Origin: Chitinophagaceae bacterium | GTDB taxonomy: Bacteria; Bacteroidota; Bacteroidia; Chitinophagales; Chitinophagaceae | Assembly: GCA_016719815.1 (NCBI GenBank) | Contig: JADJYK010000006.1 | Location: forward strand, 1-64,000 | Direction of reading: 5' to 3' | Length of the DNA stretch: 64,000 nt | In this document: positions 47,953 to 56,133 of the stretch, one piece after another | Layout of the letters: each line of letters opens with the position of its first letter | Numbering within the stretch: the first letter of the stretch is position 1 | Notes under the pieces: generated by a model | Seen by the model: only the letters and a program-made list of their open reading frames with translations | The model's database searches: none | What the model was told of the DNA's origin: nothing | Made by a program: the position numbers and the translations under genes

Positions 47953-49143
47953 TTATTTTAAAATCTCAGTTACCTGACCCGCACCCACAGTGCGACCACC
48001 TTCACGAATCGCAAACTTCAAACCTTTTTCCATCGCAATTGGCTGGATAAGTTTTACAGTCAACGAAGTGTTATCGCCAGGCATAATCATCTCAGTACCA
48101 GGATTCAGCTCTACTTCTCCCGTTACGTCTGTAGTACGGAAATAGAACTGAGGACGATATTTGTTAAAGAATGGAGTATGACGTCCACCTTCTTCTTTGC
48201 TAAGTACGTAAACTTCAGCTTTGAACTCAGTATGAGGAGTGATGGATCCAGGCTTAACGATAACCATGCCACGGCGGATTTGGTTTTTGTCGATACCACG
48301 GAGCAGCAAACCTGCATTATCTCCAGCTTCACCTTCATCAAGAAGCTTACGGAACATTTCAACACCAGTACATGTTGACGTAAGTGGTTCAGCTATCAAA
48401 CCAACTATTTCAACAGGTTCACCTACTTTAATACGACCTCTTTCGATACGGCCAGTGGCAACAGTGCCACGACCAGTGATTGAAAATACGTCTTCAACCG
48501 ACATCAGGAACGGCTGATCAACCGGACGGGGAGGCAAAGGAATGTATGCATCAACAGCATCCATCAGTTCTTCAACTTGCTTAACTGCTTCCGGATCGCC
48601 ATCCAAAGCTTTAACTGCAGAACCTTTTATAATTGGAGTTGTTGCACCATCAAAACCATAGAAAGTCAGAAGGTCACGGATTTCCATTTCCACCAGATCA
48701 AGCAGTTCGGGATCGTCTACAAGGTCAACTTTATTCATGAACACAACCATCTTAGGTACACCTACCTGACGGGCAAGAAGGATATGCTCTTTTGTTTGTG
48801 GCATCGGGCCATCAGTTGCAGCAACAACCAGAATAGCACCATCCATTTGAGCGGCGCCTGTTATCATATTTTTTACATAGTCAGCATGTCCAGGACAGTC
48901 AACGTGAGCATAGTGACGATTGACCGTTTGGTACTCAACGTGAGCTGTATTGATGGTGATACCCCTTTCTTTTTCTTCAGGCGCAGCATCAATTTCATCA
49001 TATTTTTTTGCTTCAGCCATACCTTTCTGTGCAAGGATGGATGTGATAGCCGCAGTCAAAGTTGTTTTACCATGGTCGATGTGGCCAATTGTACCAACGT
49101 TAACGTGGGGTTTGTCCCTTTTGAAGGTCTCTTTAGTTGCCAT
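47953..49143 (-). CDS. tuf: Elongation factor Tu
   Basis: GTPase that delivers aminoacyl-tRNA to the ribosome, 396 residues, intact. G1 GHIDHGKTTL, G2 RGITINTAHVEY, G3 DCPGHADY and G4 NKVD are present, as is the C-terminal GGRTVGAGQVTEIL. It lies between a four-tRNA cluster and tRNA-Trp on the same strand, all probably one transcript. No SD precedes the ATG (AAACAGATAACA). Confidence 0.98.
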   Translation of the reverse strand: MATKETFKRDKPHVNVGTIGHIDHGKTTLTAAITSILAQKGMAEAKKYDEIDAAPEEKERGITINTAHVEYQTVNRHYAHVDCPGHADYVKNMITGAAQMDGAILVVAATDGPMPQTKEHILLARQVGVPKMVVFMNKVDLVDDPELLDLVEMEIRDLLTFYGFDGATTPIIKGSAVKALDGDPEAVKQVEELMDAVDAYIPLPPRPVDQPFLMSVEDVFSITGRGTVATGRIERGRIKVGEPVEIVGLIAEPLTSTCTGVEMFRKLLDEGEAGDNAGLLLRGIDKNQIRRGMVIVKPGSITPHTEFKAEVYVLSKEEGGRHTPFFNKYRPQFYFRTTDVTGEVELNPGTEMIMPGDNTSLTVKLIQPIAMEKGLKFAIREGGRTVGAGQVTEILK

Positions 49144-49326
49144 TGTTATCTGTTTTTAAGTTGTGTTTTAACAATTATTGTTTTTAATTTATGAAGTCGC
49201 CAGCATAATTGCTGTCAGCTTTCGTTTACCGCACTTTTTACTTCTCTGCTTCCTTGCAGCAAGGATTAAGAAACTCAAATGCATTATCCCTTCTTCTCAT
49301 TCACCAGTCGTTTTCAATATTGGGTG

Positions 49327-49398
<72 letters not shown>

Positions 49399-49467
49399 TG
49401 GTACAGCTAATGAGTACAATCCCTCTCAATTCTCATAATACAAAAAGAACTCACTATCTAAATTCTG

Positions 49468-49540
49468 AGCGGGAGACCGGGCTCGAACCGGCCACCTGAA
49501 GCTTGGAAGGCTACCGCTCTACCAAATGAGCTACTCCCGC
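49468..49540 (-). tRNA. tRNA-Gly (TCC)
   Basis: 73 nt; acceptor GCGGGAG/CTCCCGC with discriminator T. The anticodon loop CTTCCAA carries TCC. The anticodon stem GTAGC/GCTTC has one T-T mismatch (positions 28:42), unusual for this tRNA and possibly a base error. Confidence 0.93.
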
Positions 49541-49560
49541 TGATCCTTAAAGAACTAATG

Positions 49561-49643
49561 TGGGCAAGGATGGATTCGAACCACCGAACTCCGAAGAGGA
49601 CAGATTTACAGTCTGTTGCCGTTGGCCACTTGGCTACTTGCCC
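49561..49643 (-). tRNA. tRNA-Tyr (GTA)
   Basis: 83 nt with a long variable arm (class II). Acceptor GGGCAAG/CTTGCCC, discriminator A; anticodon loop CTGTAAA carries GTA. Confidence 0.95.
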
Positions 49644-49714
49644 AAACGATCTTAATTTTTCGATTTCAGATTTTTAAACCCTGAAATCCACAATCGTCAA
49701 TTTGTAATCTCCTG

Positions 49715-49787
49715 AGCCACTTGTCGGAATCGAACCAACGACCTACTGATTACAAATCAGTTGCTCTACCGGCTGAGCTAAAGTGGC
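49715..49787 (-). tRNA. tRNA-Thr (TGT)
   Basis: 73 nt; acceptor GCCACTT/AAGTGGC, discriminator T. The anticodon stem-loop ACTGA-TTTGTAA-TCAGT carries TGT. First gene of the tRNA-tuf unit. Confidence 0.95.
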
Positions 49788-49865
49788 TTAAAAAGAAACT
49801 CATACAATGGTATCAAAAGACAGCATTTTCTGAGCAATAAAGAGCTACCCCCGTTTACGGGGAGG

Positions 49866-49896
49866 CAAAGGTAAGGGAAAATGATATTCTGAAAAA
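49866..49896 (-). promoter_or_regulatory. Possible promoter of the tRNA-tuf unit
   Basis: On the minus strand TACCTTTG (49873-49866) is a perfect -7 element, identical to that of rplK. The -33 position, 19 bp upstream, reads TTTT and not TTTG. It lies about 80 bp before tRNA-Thr(TGT). Confidence 0.5.
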
Positions 49897-50000
49897 TTTT
49901 GAAAGATTTTTTTTTGCTTGTATTCAGCTTGTTGTGAATAACTGTTATGGCTACGGATTTACTGCTAAATTTTTCTTTGTCCGATTTTTTTCCGGACAAC

Positions 50001-50024
50001 AAAAAACCCCCGGATTACCGGGGG
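50001..50024 (-). terminator. Terminator of hpf
   Basis: cccccgg-atta-ccggggg (50007-50024) is a perfect 7-bp stem, followed on the minus strand by TTTTTT. It lies nine bases after the hpf stop codon. Confidence 0.92.
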
Positions 50025-50033
50025 CTAATTTAA

Positions 50034-50333
50034 TTAAGCGGCTTTTCTTTCTTTGTTTCTTTTTATTTGCGTAACCAGTGAATCAAACGCTCCGTCAAAG
50101 GACTCTTCAAATGATTTGCTGGATGATTTTACAAAAAAATTCTGCCTCGGAATGTGTACCCTGATCTCAACAATCTTGTCTTTAATTGTGTGTACAACAT
50201 TGTCAAGTTTTAGAAACACATTCACCTGAATGATACGGTCACTGAAATTGTTTAATTTTTGAAGTTTACGATTTACATAATCTAAGAACTTACTGTCTGC
50301 ATTGAAATGAACAGTTTGAATGTTTACGTTCAT
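50034..50333 (-). CDS. hpf: Ribosome hibernation-promoting factor / RaiA-family protein
   Basis: Short HPF/RaiA homologue of 99 residues that binds the 30S decoding region in resting cells. MNVNIQTVHFNADSKFLDYV begins the S30EA fold; VFLKLDNVV, KIVEIRVHIPRQNFFV and SFEESFDGAFDSLVTQIKR follow. The third ATG (50333) was chosen, as it matches the family start; two more ATGs lie within nine bases upstream. It follows xerC on the same strand; the spacer has a weak hairpin (50366-50416). Confidence 0.88.
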   Translation of the reverse strand: MNVNIQTVHFNADSKFLDYVNRKLQKLNNFSDRIIQVNVFLKLDNVVHTIKDKIVEIRVHIPRQNFFVKSSSKSFEESFDGAFDSLVTQIKRNKERKAA

Positions 50334-50470
50334 AATCATCATTTTTTATCAGTGAAACAATAAATAAAGAACTTGTTTTGTCCTTCCAAAGGATATGTTC
50401 TTTTTACACTTACAATTTACTCCAAAATGAAGTTTATACCAAAAAAAAATTGAAATTATCAGATTGCCGT

Positions 50471-51367
50471 TCAGGCCTTCGGATGAGATTTTTTGTGAAT
50501 ATCTTTTAGCTTTTCAATAGTATTATGCGTATACACCTGTGTGGAGGCCAGGCTGGAATGTCCAAGCAATTCCTTAACGGCATTCAAATCAGCTCCGTTG
50601 TTCATCAGGTGGGTTGCAAATGTATGCCTTAGCACATGAGGGCTTTTTTTATTTAACGTACTGACAGTACCAAGGTATTTGTTAACAAGCGTATACGCAT
50701 ATTTTGGATAAATCGGTTTCCCCTTTTCAGTCACCAATAGAAACTCATTTTCTCCTGCAAAATTCTTTCGCTTTTGTGATTGATATTCTATTACAAGTTC
50801 TTGAATTTCATTTGGTATGGGAATAATTCTTTCCTTATTACCTTTTCCCAGTACCTTGATCTGCCCCTTTCCTAAATCAAGTTGCGTTTCTTTAAGTTGC
50901 AAGAGTTCGCTTAACCGCATTCCTGTGGCATAAAACATTGTTATTAGAATTCTTGCATTAAGACTTTTCCAGTCTTCTGAGGAAACAGAAAGAGTTTTAA
51001 TTAGTCGCCTTGTGTCATCTTCTCTGACAAAAGCAGGCAACTGGCTGCCGTTTTTGGGGCTTATAATCTTAGCCATCGGAGTTGTCTCAACCGAACCCGC
51101 CTTAATATGAAATTTAAAAAAAGATTTAAGGGTGGATATTTTTCGGTTAATGGTTTTGGTCTTTATGCCATCTTCACGCAATCCAGCAAGCCAACTTCTA
51201 ATCTGCCCATGATTAATTTGCTTTAACCCAATAGCCCCATTGTTGTGCTCCAAATAATCAAAAAAAGCCAATAGATCAGTTTCGTATGAAACTATTGTAT
51301 GGCGGGAATATCTTTTTTCATATTTCAGATAATCCAGAAAAGAGTGGATATATTGAGAACTAACCAT
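50471..51367 (-). CDS. xerC: Tyrosine recombinase XerC-like
   Basis: A 298-residue tyrosine recombinase of the chromosome dimer-resolution type. The N-terminal SAM-like domain (FLDYLKYEKRYSRHTIVSYE) is followed by the catalytic domain. Catalytic residues are Arg in TGMRLSELL, Lys in VLGKGNKERIIPI, His and Arg in HVLRHTFATHL, His in LLGHSS and Tyr in VYTHNTIEKL. Chromosomal context (rpsU-xerC-hpf) and the absence of mobile-element neighbours favour a housekeeping XerC over an integrase. XerC and XerD cannot be told apart with certainty here. Confidence 0.88.
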   Translation of the reverse strand: MVSSQYIHSFLDYLKYEKRYSRHTIVSYETDLLAFFDYLEHNNGAIGLKQINHGQIRSWLAGLREDGIKTKTINRKISTLKSFFKFHIKAGSVETTPMAKIISPKNGSQLPAFVREDDTRRLIKTLSVSSEDWKSLNARILITMFYATGMRLSELLQLKETQLDLGKGQIKVLGKGNKERIIPIPNEIQELVIEYQSQKRKNFAGENEFLLVTEKGKPIYPKYAYTLVNKYLGTVSTLNKKSPHVLRHTFATHLMNNGADLNAVKELLGHSSLASTQVYTHNTIEKLKDIHKKSHPKA

Positions 51368-51393
51368 TTAGCAATTGATCAGCTAATCTACAA

Positions 51394-51427
51394 ATAAAAA
51401 AATAGCTGCAGTAAAATACTACAGCTA
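51394..51427 (-). terminator. Terminator of rpsU
   Basis: tagctgcagta (51403-51413) pairs with tactacagcta (51417-51427) with one mismatch. On the minus strand it is followed by TTTTTTTATTTG. It separates rpsU from xerC. Confidence 0.85.
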
Positions 51428-51453
51428 TGAAATTATTTATGTATTGGCGGAAA

Positions 51454-51651
51454 TTATCCTTCTATTTTTCCGCTGGCAATATTCTGCTTATAGATTGCTT
51501 TAAGTACTTCACCACGACGTTTTACAGATGGCTTTGTAAAACTCTGACGTTCACGCAATTGCAAAAGCACCTTCGATTTTTCGAATTTCTTTTTGTATTT
51601 TTTGAGTGCTTTGTCAATGTTTTCGCAATCTTTTGAATCGATAATCAGCAT
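51454..51651 (-). CDS. rpsU: 30S ribosomal protein S21
   Basis: 65 residues: MLIIDSKDCENIDKALKKY, KKKFEKSKVLLQLRERQSF and KPSVKRRGEVLKAIYKQ match bS21. In Bacteroidota bS21 helps to hide the anti-SD end of 16S rRNA. The gene has a perfect SD of its own, unlike its neighbours, which suggests autogenous control. It has its own terminator and probably its own promoter. Confidence 0.96.
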   Translation of the reverse strand: MLIIDSKDCENIDKALKKYKKKFEKSKVLLQLRERQSFTKPSVKRRGEVLKAIYKQNIASGKIEG

Positions 51652-51660
51652 AACTTATAT

Positions 51661-51668
51661 ACCTCCTT
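51661..51668 (-). promoter_or_regulatory. Strong Shine-Dalgarno sequence of rpsU
   Basis: AAGGAGGT on the minus strand, with nine bases to the ATG at 51651, fully complementary to the usual 16S 3' end. The rpoB, rpoC and tuf starts in this window have no such sequence. Confidence 0.85.
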
Positions 51669-51686
51669 TGGTATTTTTTAAGGTTG

Positions 51687-51694
51687 CAAAGATA
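51687..51694 (-). promoter_or_regulatory. Possible -7 promoter element of rpsU
   Basis: TATCTTTG on the minus strand fits TAnnTTTG. No TTTG is found 19-20 bp upstream, so the -33 element is weak or absent. Confidence 0.4.
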
Positions 51695-51787
51695 GGGGGA
51701 ATAAATTAAGTCCGGAAAATAATGATAGAAAAGATTTTCTTTGATTTTTTATATCTCAACAAAGTCAATAACAGGTTAATTTGCAGC

Positions 51788-52383
51788 ATGTTTACCGGAA
51801 TAATTGAATCAATAGGCGTAGTAAAAAAGATAATTACAACCGGCACTAACAAGAGTTTTTGGCTTGAGTCCCCCTTATCTCACGAACTGAAAGTTGCCCA
51901 AAGCCTGAGCCATAGCGGTGTTTGCCTTACAATTGAAGCCATTGAAAACAAAATGCATAAAGTAACTGCAATAGATGAAACGTTAAAGAAATCAAGCCTT
52001 GATTATTGGAAAGAGGGCACTCAAGTAAACCTGGAGCGTTGCCTTCAAATGAACGGCCGACTTGATGGACATATGGTGCAGGGGCATGTTGATGCTATAG
52101 GCACATGTATAAATGTAATTGCAAAAGATGGCAGTTGGGAGTTTGGAATAAGCTATCCCGAAAATTTGCTTTCTTACTTATAGAAAAAGGTTCAATTAGT
52201 TTAAACGGAATAAGTCTTACTGCTTTTAATGTTACAAATGATAGTTTCACGGTTGCTATAATTCCGTATACATTTGAGCACACCAATCTGAAATCAATAG
52301 GAACCGGAGACGTTCTAAATCTGGAGTTTGATATGGTGGGGAAGTATTTGCAGAGACATGTTGATTTAGCCAAAATCACTTAA
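51788..52383 (+). CDS. ribE: Riboflavin synthase alpha chain (one frameshift)
   Basis: Enzyme that joins two lumazines into riboflavin. MFTGIIESIGVV begins the first barrel; GVCLTIEAI, LERCLQMNGRLDGHMVQGHVDA and SISLNGISLTAFNV are signature segments of the duplicated fold. The frame shifts near 52160 in the cgaaaattt run; the repaired join reads EKFAFLLIEKGSISLNG. Start at 51788 by family N-terminus; the longer in-frame extension upstream is not family-like. About 198 residues, normal length. The glycan cluster begins 20 bp downstream. Confidence 0.93.
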
Positions 52384-52403
52384 TAAATCATTCCATTGCA
52401 ATA

Positions 52404-53528
52404 ATGAAGGAAAGATTAAAAGTGCTGGACTTTCTTAGGGGTATCGCGATACTCCTTGTAATGTTCCGACATGCTAAAGTTTCAACAATAACCACACGGA
52501 TGGGTTGGATTGGAGTCGATCTATTCTTTGTTCTGAGTGGCTTTTTAGTTTCTGGTTTATTGTTTTCGGAGTATAAAAAAGACTAAAAAAATAAGGCCAA
52601 CACATTTTCTAATTCGCCGAGGATTTAAAATCTATCCTTTATTCTATATAACATTGCTATTTCATATATTTTATTTCTACATAAAAAAAATCCGTTTCAA
52701 TGGAATGAGGTACTTCCTGAAATTTTTTTTACCAAAACTATAGCCCAGGCATTATAGGCATTTCATGGTCTCGCCATTGAGGAGCATTTTTATATACTTC
52801 TCTGTATAGGCACATTGATTCTTTCAAAATCCGGAACGTTTGATTCGAAAAAACTTATACCATATATTCTTATTTTCATTTGTGTTTTTTGCCTGGCATT
52901 GAGAATAACGATACCAAAAAGAAATATAGAATTTGACAGCTATAAACATTTTTTTCCTACACATCTGAGGATAGATTCGCTTGCATTCGGTGTACTCATT
53001 TCATGGGCATATCATTTTTCAAAGAACTGGCTAACTTGGTTTATTTACAATAATAAAATATTATTAATTCTCTTAACGCCTATTATGTTCATCCCTGCTT
53101 TTATTTTTGAGCCTGAATCTGCATTTATTATCACAGCAGGTTTTACTTTATTATATATTGGCTTTGGAATATTACTTGTTCTGATGCTCATTTACTCAGA
53201 CCACATTAGCGCAAGACTCAAAAACTCAATGCTACTAAATATTTTTTTATTGTAATCGCATGGATTGGAATTTACTCGTATTCTATCTACCTTATACATA
53301 TGAAAGCAGGTCCAATAATATCTAATTATATCCACTCATATTATTAATATCACTTCCACTACAGCAGTTACAATATTGACTATTTTTATAAATATCATCG
53401 CAGGATACACGTTGTCGCTTATTATTGAACAACCTTTTTTGAAATTAAGGAAAAATATTTTCCGGCTTCAAGTGTTAATGCGTATAACTAACTTTGAATA
53501 CTTTAAAAAACAAGAACTTATTACATAA
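52404..53528 (+). CDS. Acyltransferase family 3 (OafA-like), heavily frameshifted
   Basis: Multi-pass O-acyltransferase that probably modifies a surface polysaccharide. The N-terminus RLKVLDFLRGIAILLVMFRHA contains the family Arg-Gly and catalytic-type His. WIGVDLFFVLSGFLVSGLLF follows, then several membrane helices (IPYILIFICVFCLALRI, LILLTPIMFIPAFIF) and a final IYSYSIYLIHMKAGP and EQPFLKL. The frame changes at least four times (about 52585, 52735, 52750-52790, 53250, 53345). Total length fits a single gene of about 370 residues. Its stop overlaps the ATG of the second acyltransferase (taATG). Confidence 0.8.
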
Positions 53529-54618
53529 TGCAATCCGAAATCCAGAATAGGGCACACTATCCAGCTCTCGACGGCTAGAGGGTTGCAATTCTGCTGGTAG
53601 TTGTTTACCATAATTTTGGCTTTATAAACTATTTCTTTTTTGGCTGGTTAGGTGTTGACTTATTTTTTGTTTTATCGGGTTTTCTAATTACCAACATCTT
53701 ACTAAACACCGTAGGAAGAACTGGATATCTGAAAAATTTTTACCTCCGCAGAATTTTAAGAATTTTTCCTCTTTATTACCTGGCACTAGTTCTTTTCATC
53801 CTTATCACACCCTTTTTCTTCTCAACTCCAGATTTTAGTTATTACTCTGAAAATCAATTTTTCTTATGGACATACCTTCAAAACTGGCTTTATATTTTCA
53901 GAATAACAGATGCAACATCTCTTCACCATTTATGGTCTCTCGCTGTAGAAGAACAGTTCTATCTTCTATGGCCAATAACTATCCTATTAATTCGAAAACC
54001 CTTTTACCTTATAATATTACTTTCAATAGTTCTGTCAACTGTTATCGGTCTGAGACTTTGGGCATGGCTTAATACAAACGCAAATTTATCTTACTATCAG
54101 TTATACACATTCTCCCGAATTGATGGAATTTGTATTGGTAGCCTGGTCGCTTTAATACGGTATATAAATTCAGATTTTTTCAAAAAATATACTTCATCCA
54201 TAGTGTTGTTATTTGCCATTCTAAACTTTTCTTTCTTTTTAATAAACAGGAAATACCAATTCTCATTCCCTTATCTAGCCTTGGTGGATATTCCACATTT
54301 GCAATGCTTTTTGGCCTGCTAGTAAATGAAGCAGTTTCGGGAAAAACCACAATTATAAATTATATTTTCGGTATAAAAATCCTGAGATTCTTTGGTCGTA
54401 TTTCATACGGTTTTTTATGTATTCACTGGCCATTGCTTCTAATTATCTCACCTTATTTAACTAAATGGTTAGGAGGGTTTCTATCAGGCAGCGGGTTACG
54501 TATTTCTGTTTCTATACTTGCTACTATAATTGGAGTTCTTGTCAGTTGGCTAAGCTTTATTTATTACGAAAAGCCATTCCTTAAACTTAAAGACAAAATT
54601 GCCGGACATCATATCTGA
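53528..54618 (+). CDS. Second acyltransferase family 3 (OafA-like), in-frame stop and frameshift
   Basis: Another multi-pass O-acyltransferase, about 363 residues. The N-terminus reads YPALDG, then a TAG at 53573-53575 where the family has GLRG, then VAILLVVVYHNFGF. Three missing bases (ggcctaagaggggtt expected) would explain the stop. WLGVDLFFVLSGFLITNILL, RRILRIFPLYYLAL and LHHLWSLAVEEQFYLLWP are classical. A second shift near 54270-54290 leads into LGGYSTFAMLFGLL and the end FIYYEKPFLKL. Two acyltransferases in tandem suggest two acylation positions on one glycan. Confidence 0.82.
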
Positions 54619-54627
54619 CTGCAAAAA

Positions 54628-55410
54628 ATGGATTTAAATGAATACATACACACAAACAGTATTAGGTTCAAAAGACATCCCAACGGGAACTTGCCAGACT
54701 CAAGATGCTTAAATTCTTCATCCAAAAAAGTAACCCAAAACCTGCAAGAGTAGTCGACATTGGAAGCGGAGATGCCTTTCTTGCTGCCGGAGTAGCTGAG
54801 AAGTACATGTCAATAAATGTTAGTGCAGTAGACATAAATTATAACGAAGAACTGATATCAATAATCAGAACCGGCAAACCAGCTAATTTAGCTTTTTATA
54901 GAAAGATTGATGAAATACAACAGGCAGAACCAATCAATATTGTAATTCTCATGGATGTACTGGAGCATGTGGAGAAACCAATAGATATGCTGGAAAAAAT
55001 TATCCAATTAAAAGCAGTAAATAAAGAAACTTTATTTGTAATAACCGTTCCGGCCTATCAGAAACTCTTTTCAAAACATGACGTCAATCTTGGCCATTTC
55101 AAAAGATACAACCTGAAAGAGATTAAATCAGTTCTTATTTCTTCAAACCTTACCGTAATTGCCTCCGGTTATAGCTTTAGCAGTCTTCTACTAATTAGAA
55201 GGCCCATGATATATTGGGAAAAAAAGAAGAAAAGCGAGGCTGAACCAGTACTTCCATAAATAACTGGAAAAGAGGTCGTTTTCTCACATGGTTAATAAGT
55301 CAGTTCTTCTGGTTTTGAATTTAAAATATCTTGGTATCTTTTAGTTCCTTACGGGAATAAAAATTCCCGGACTTAGTTGTTATTGTATATGTCGGCCCTC
55401 TCAATCATAA
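54628..55410 (+). CDS. Class I SAM-dependent methyltransferase (frameshifted)
   Basis: Methyltransferase with motif I VVDIGSGDAFLAAGVAE, acidic VDINYNEELIS and LMDVLEHVEKPIDML (post-motif region). The start MDLNEYIHTNSIRFKRHP is in another frame from the main body, joined near 54690 (ELARLKMLKF). The C-terminal part continues past the stop at 55259 in a neighbouring frame (NWKRGRFLTWLISQ, FEFKISWYLLVPYGN, KIPGLSCYCICR) up to 55410, with shifts near 55255, 55320 and 55365. It overlaps the glycosyltransferase start by 22 bases. Proteins of this kind next to GT2 genes modify lipid-linked sugars; the substrate is unknown. Confidence 0.75.
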
Positions 55411-56133
55411 TTCCATGTTATAATGAAGAACAGAGGCTTTCATTAGAAAGACTTACTTCTTTTCTCACGACTTATTCTGACACAAGACTAGTTCTTGTAA
55501 ATGATGGCAGCACAGACAATACGGCTAAATGCTTTCTGAATTAAACTCAATGTTTCCACAGCATGTAAACGTCGTTAATCTTGAAAAAAAAAGTGGTAAG
55601 GCAGAAGCAGTACGAATTGGAATGCTGGAAAGCGTAAAAAACAAAGAATACACCCACCACGGATATATTGATGCTGATCTGGCCGTATCACCAGAAGAAC
55701 TGTACCGGCTTTATGAGGTCATGAAGTCTTTCAGGTATAAATTTATTTTTGGAAGCAGAATAAAAAAAATTGGCACTTCAATAAAAAGAAATGAATGGAG
55801 ACATTTTACAGCCGTATTATTGCTACTATAGTTGACTCCATCATCAGATTAGGTGTCTATGACACACAGTGCAGCGCAAAAATTTTCATCCCAGAAGTTA
55901 TTCAACCCATTTTTGAAAAAAAATTTCATACTAAATGGCTTTTTGATGTTGAGCTGATATGCAGGATACACAATCTGTATGGGGAACTCAATACAAACGG
56001 AACAGAAGAACCGGTATTAAGCTGGACAGAGATGAAAGGGTCCAAACTGAGATGGTTTAATTTTTTTAGTATTATAAAAGCACTGGTACTCAAAAAAAGA
56101 ACTACTCCTCTTCAAAATGAGCAAACTCATTAA
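55389..56133 (+). CDS. GT2-family glycosyltransferase, polyprenyl-phosphate sugar synthase-like (two frameshifts)
   Basis: GT2 enzyme resembling dolichyl-phosphate beta-glucosyltransferases. MSALSIIIPCYNEEQRLSLE, LVLVNDGSTDNT, EKKSGKAEAVRIGML and the DxD-type motif YIDADLAVSPEEL are visible. GVYDTQCSAKIF and FDVELICRIH follow as expected for this subgroup. The frame shifts near 55530 and near 55790. About 247 residues without C-terminal membrane helices. It would make a polyprenyl-phosphate sugar for a membrane glycosyltransferase such as the next gene. Confidence 0.84.

Noticed and set aside
50471..51367. Tyrosine recombinase as a mark of a mobile element or integron
   Set aside because: Length, motifs and the rpsU-xerC-hpf context fit the housekeeping XerC; no attachment repeats or cargo genes were seen.
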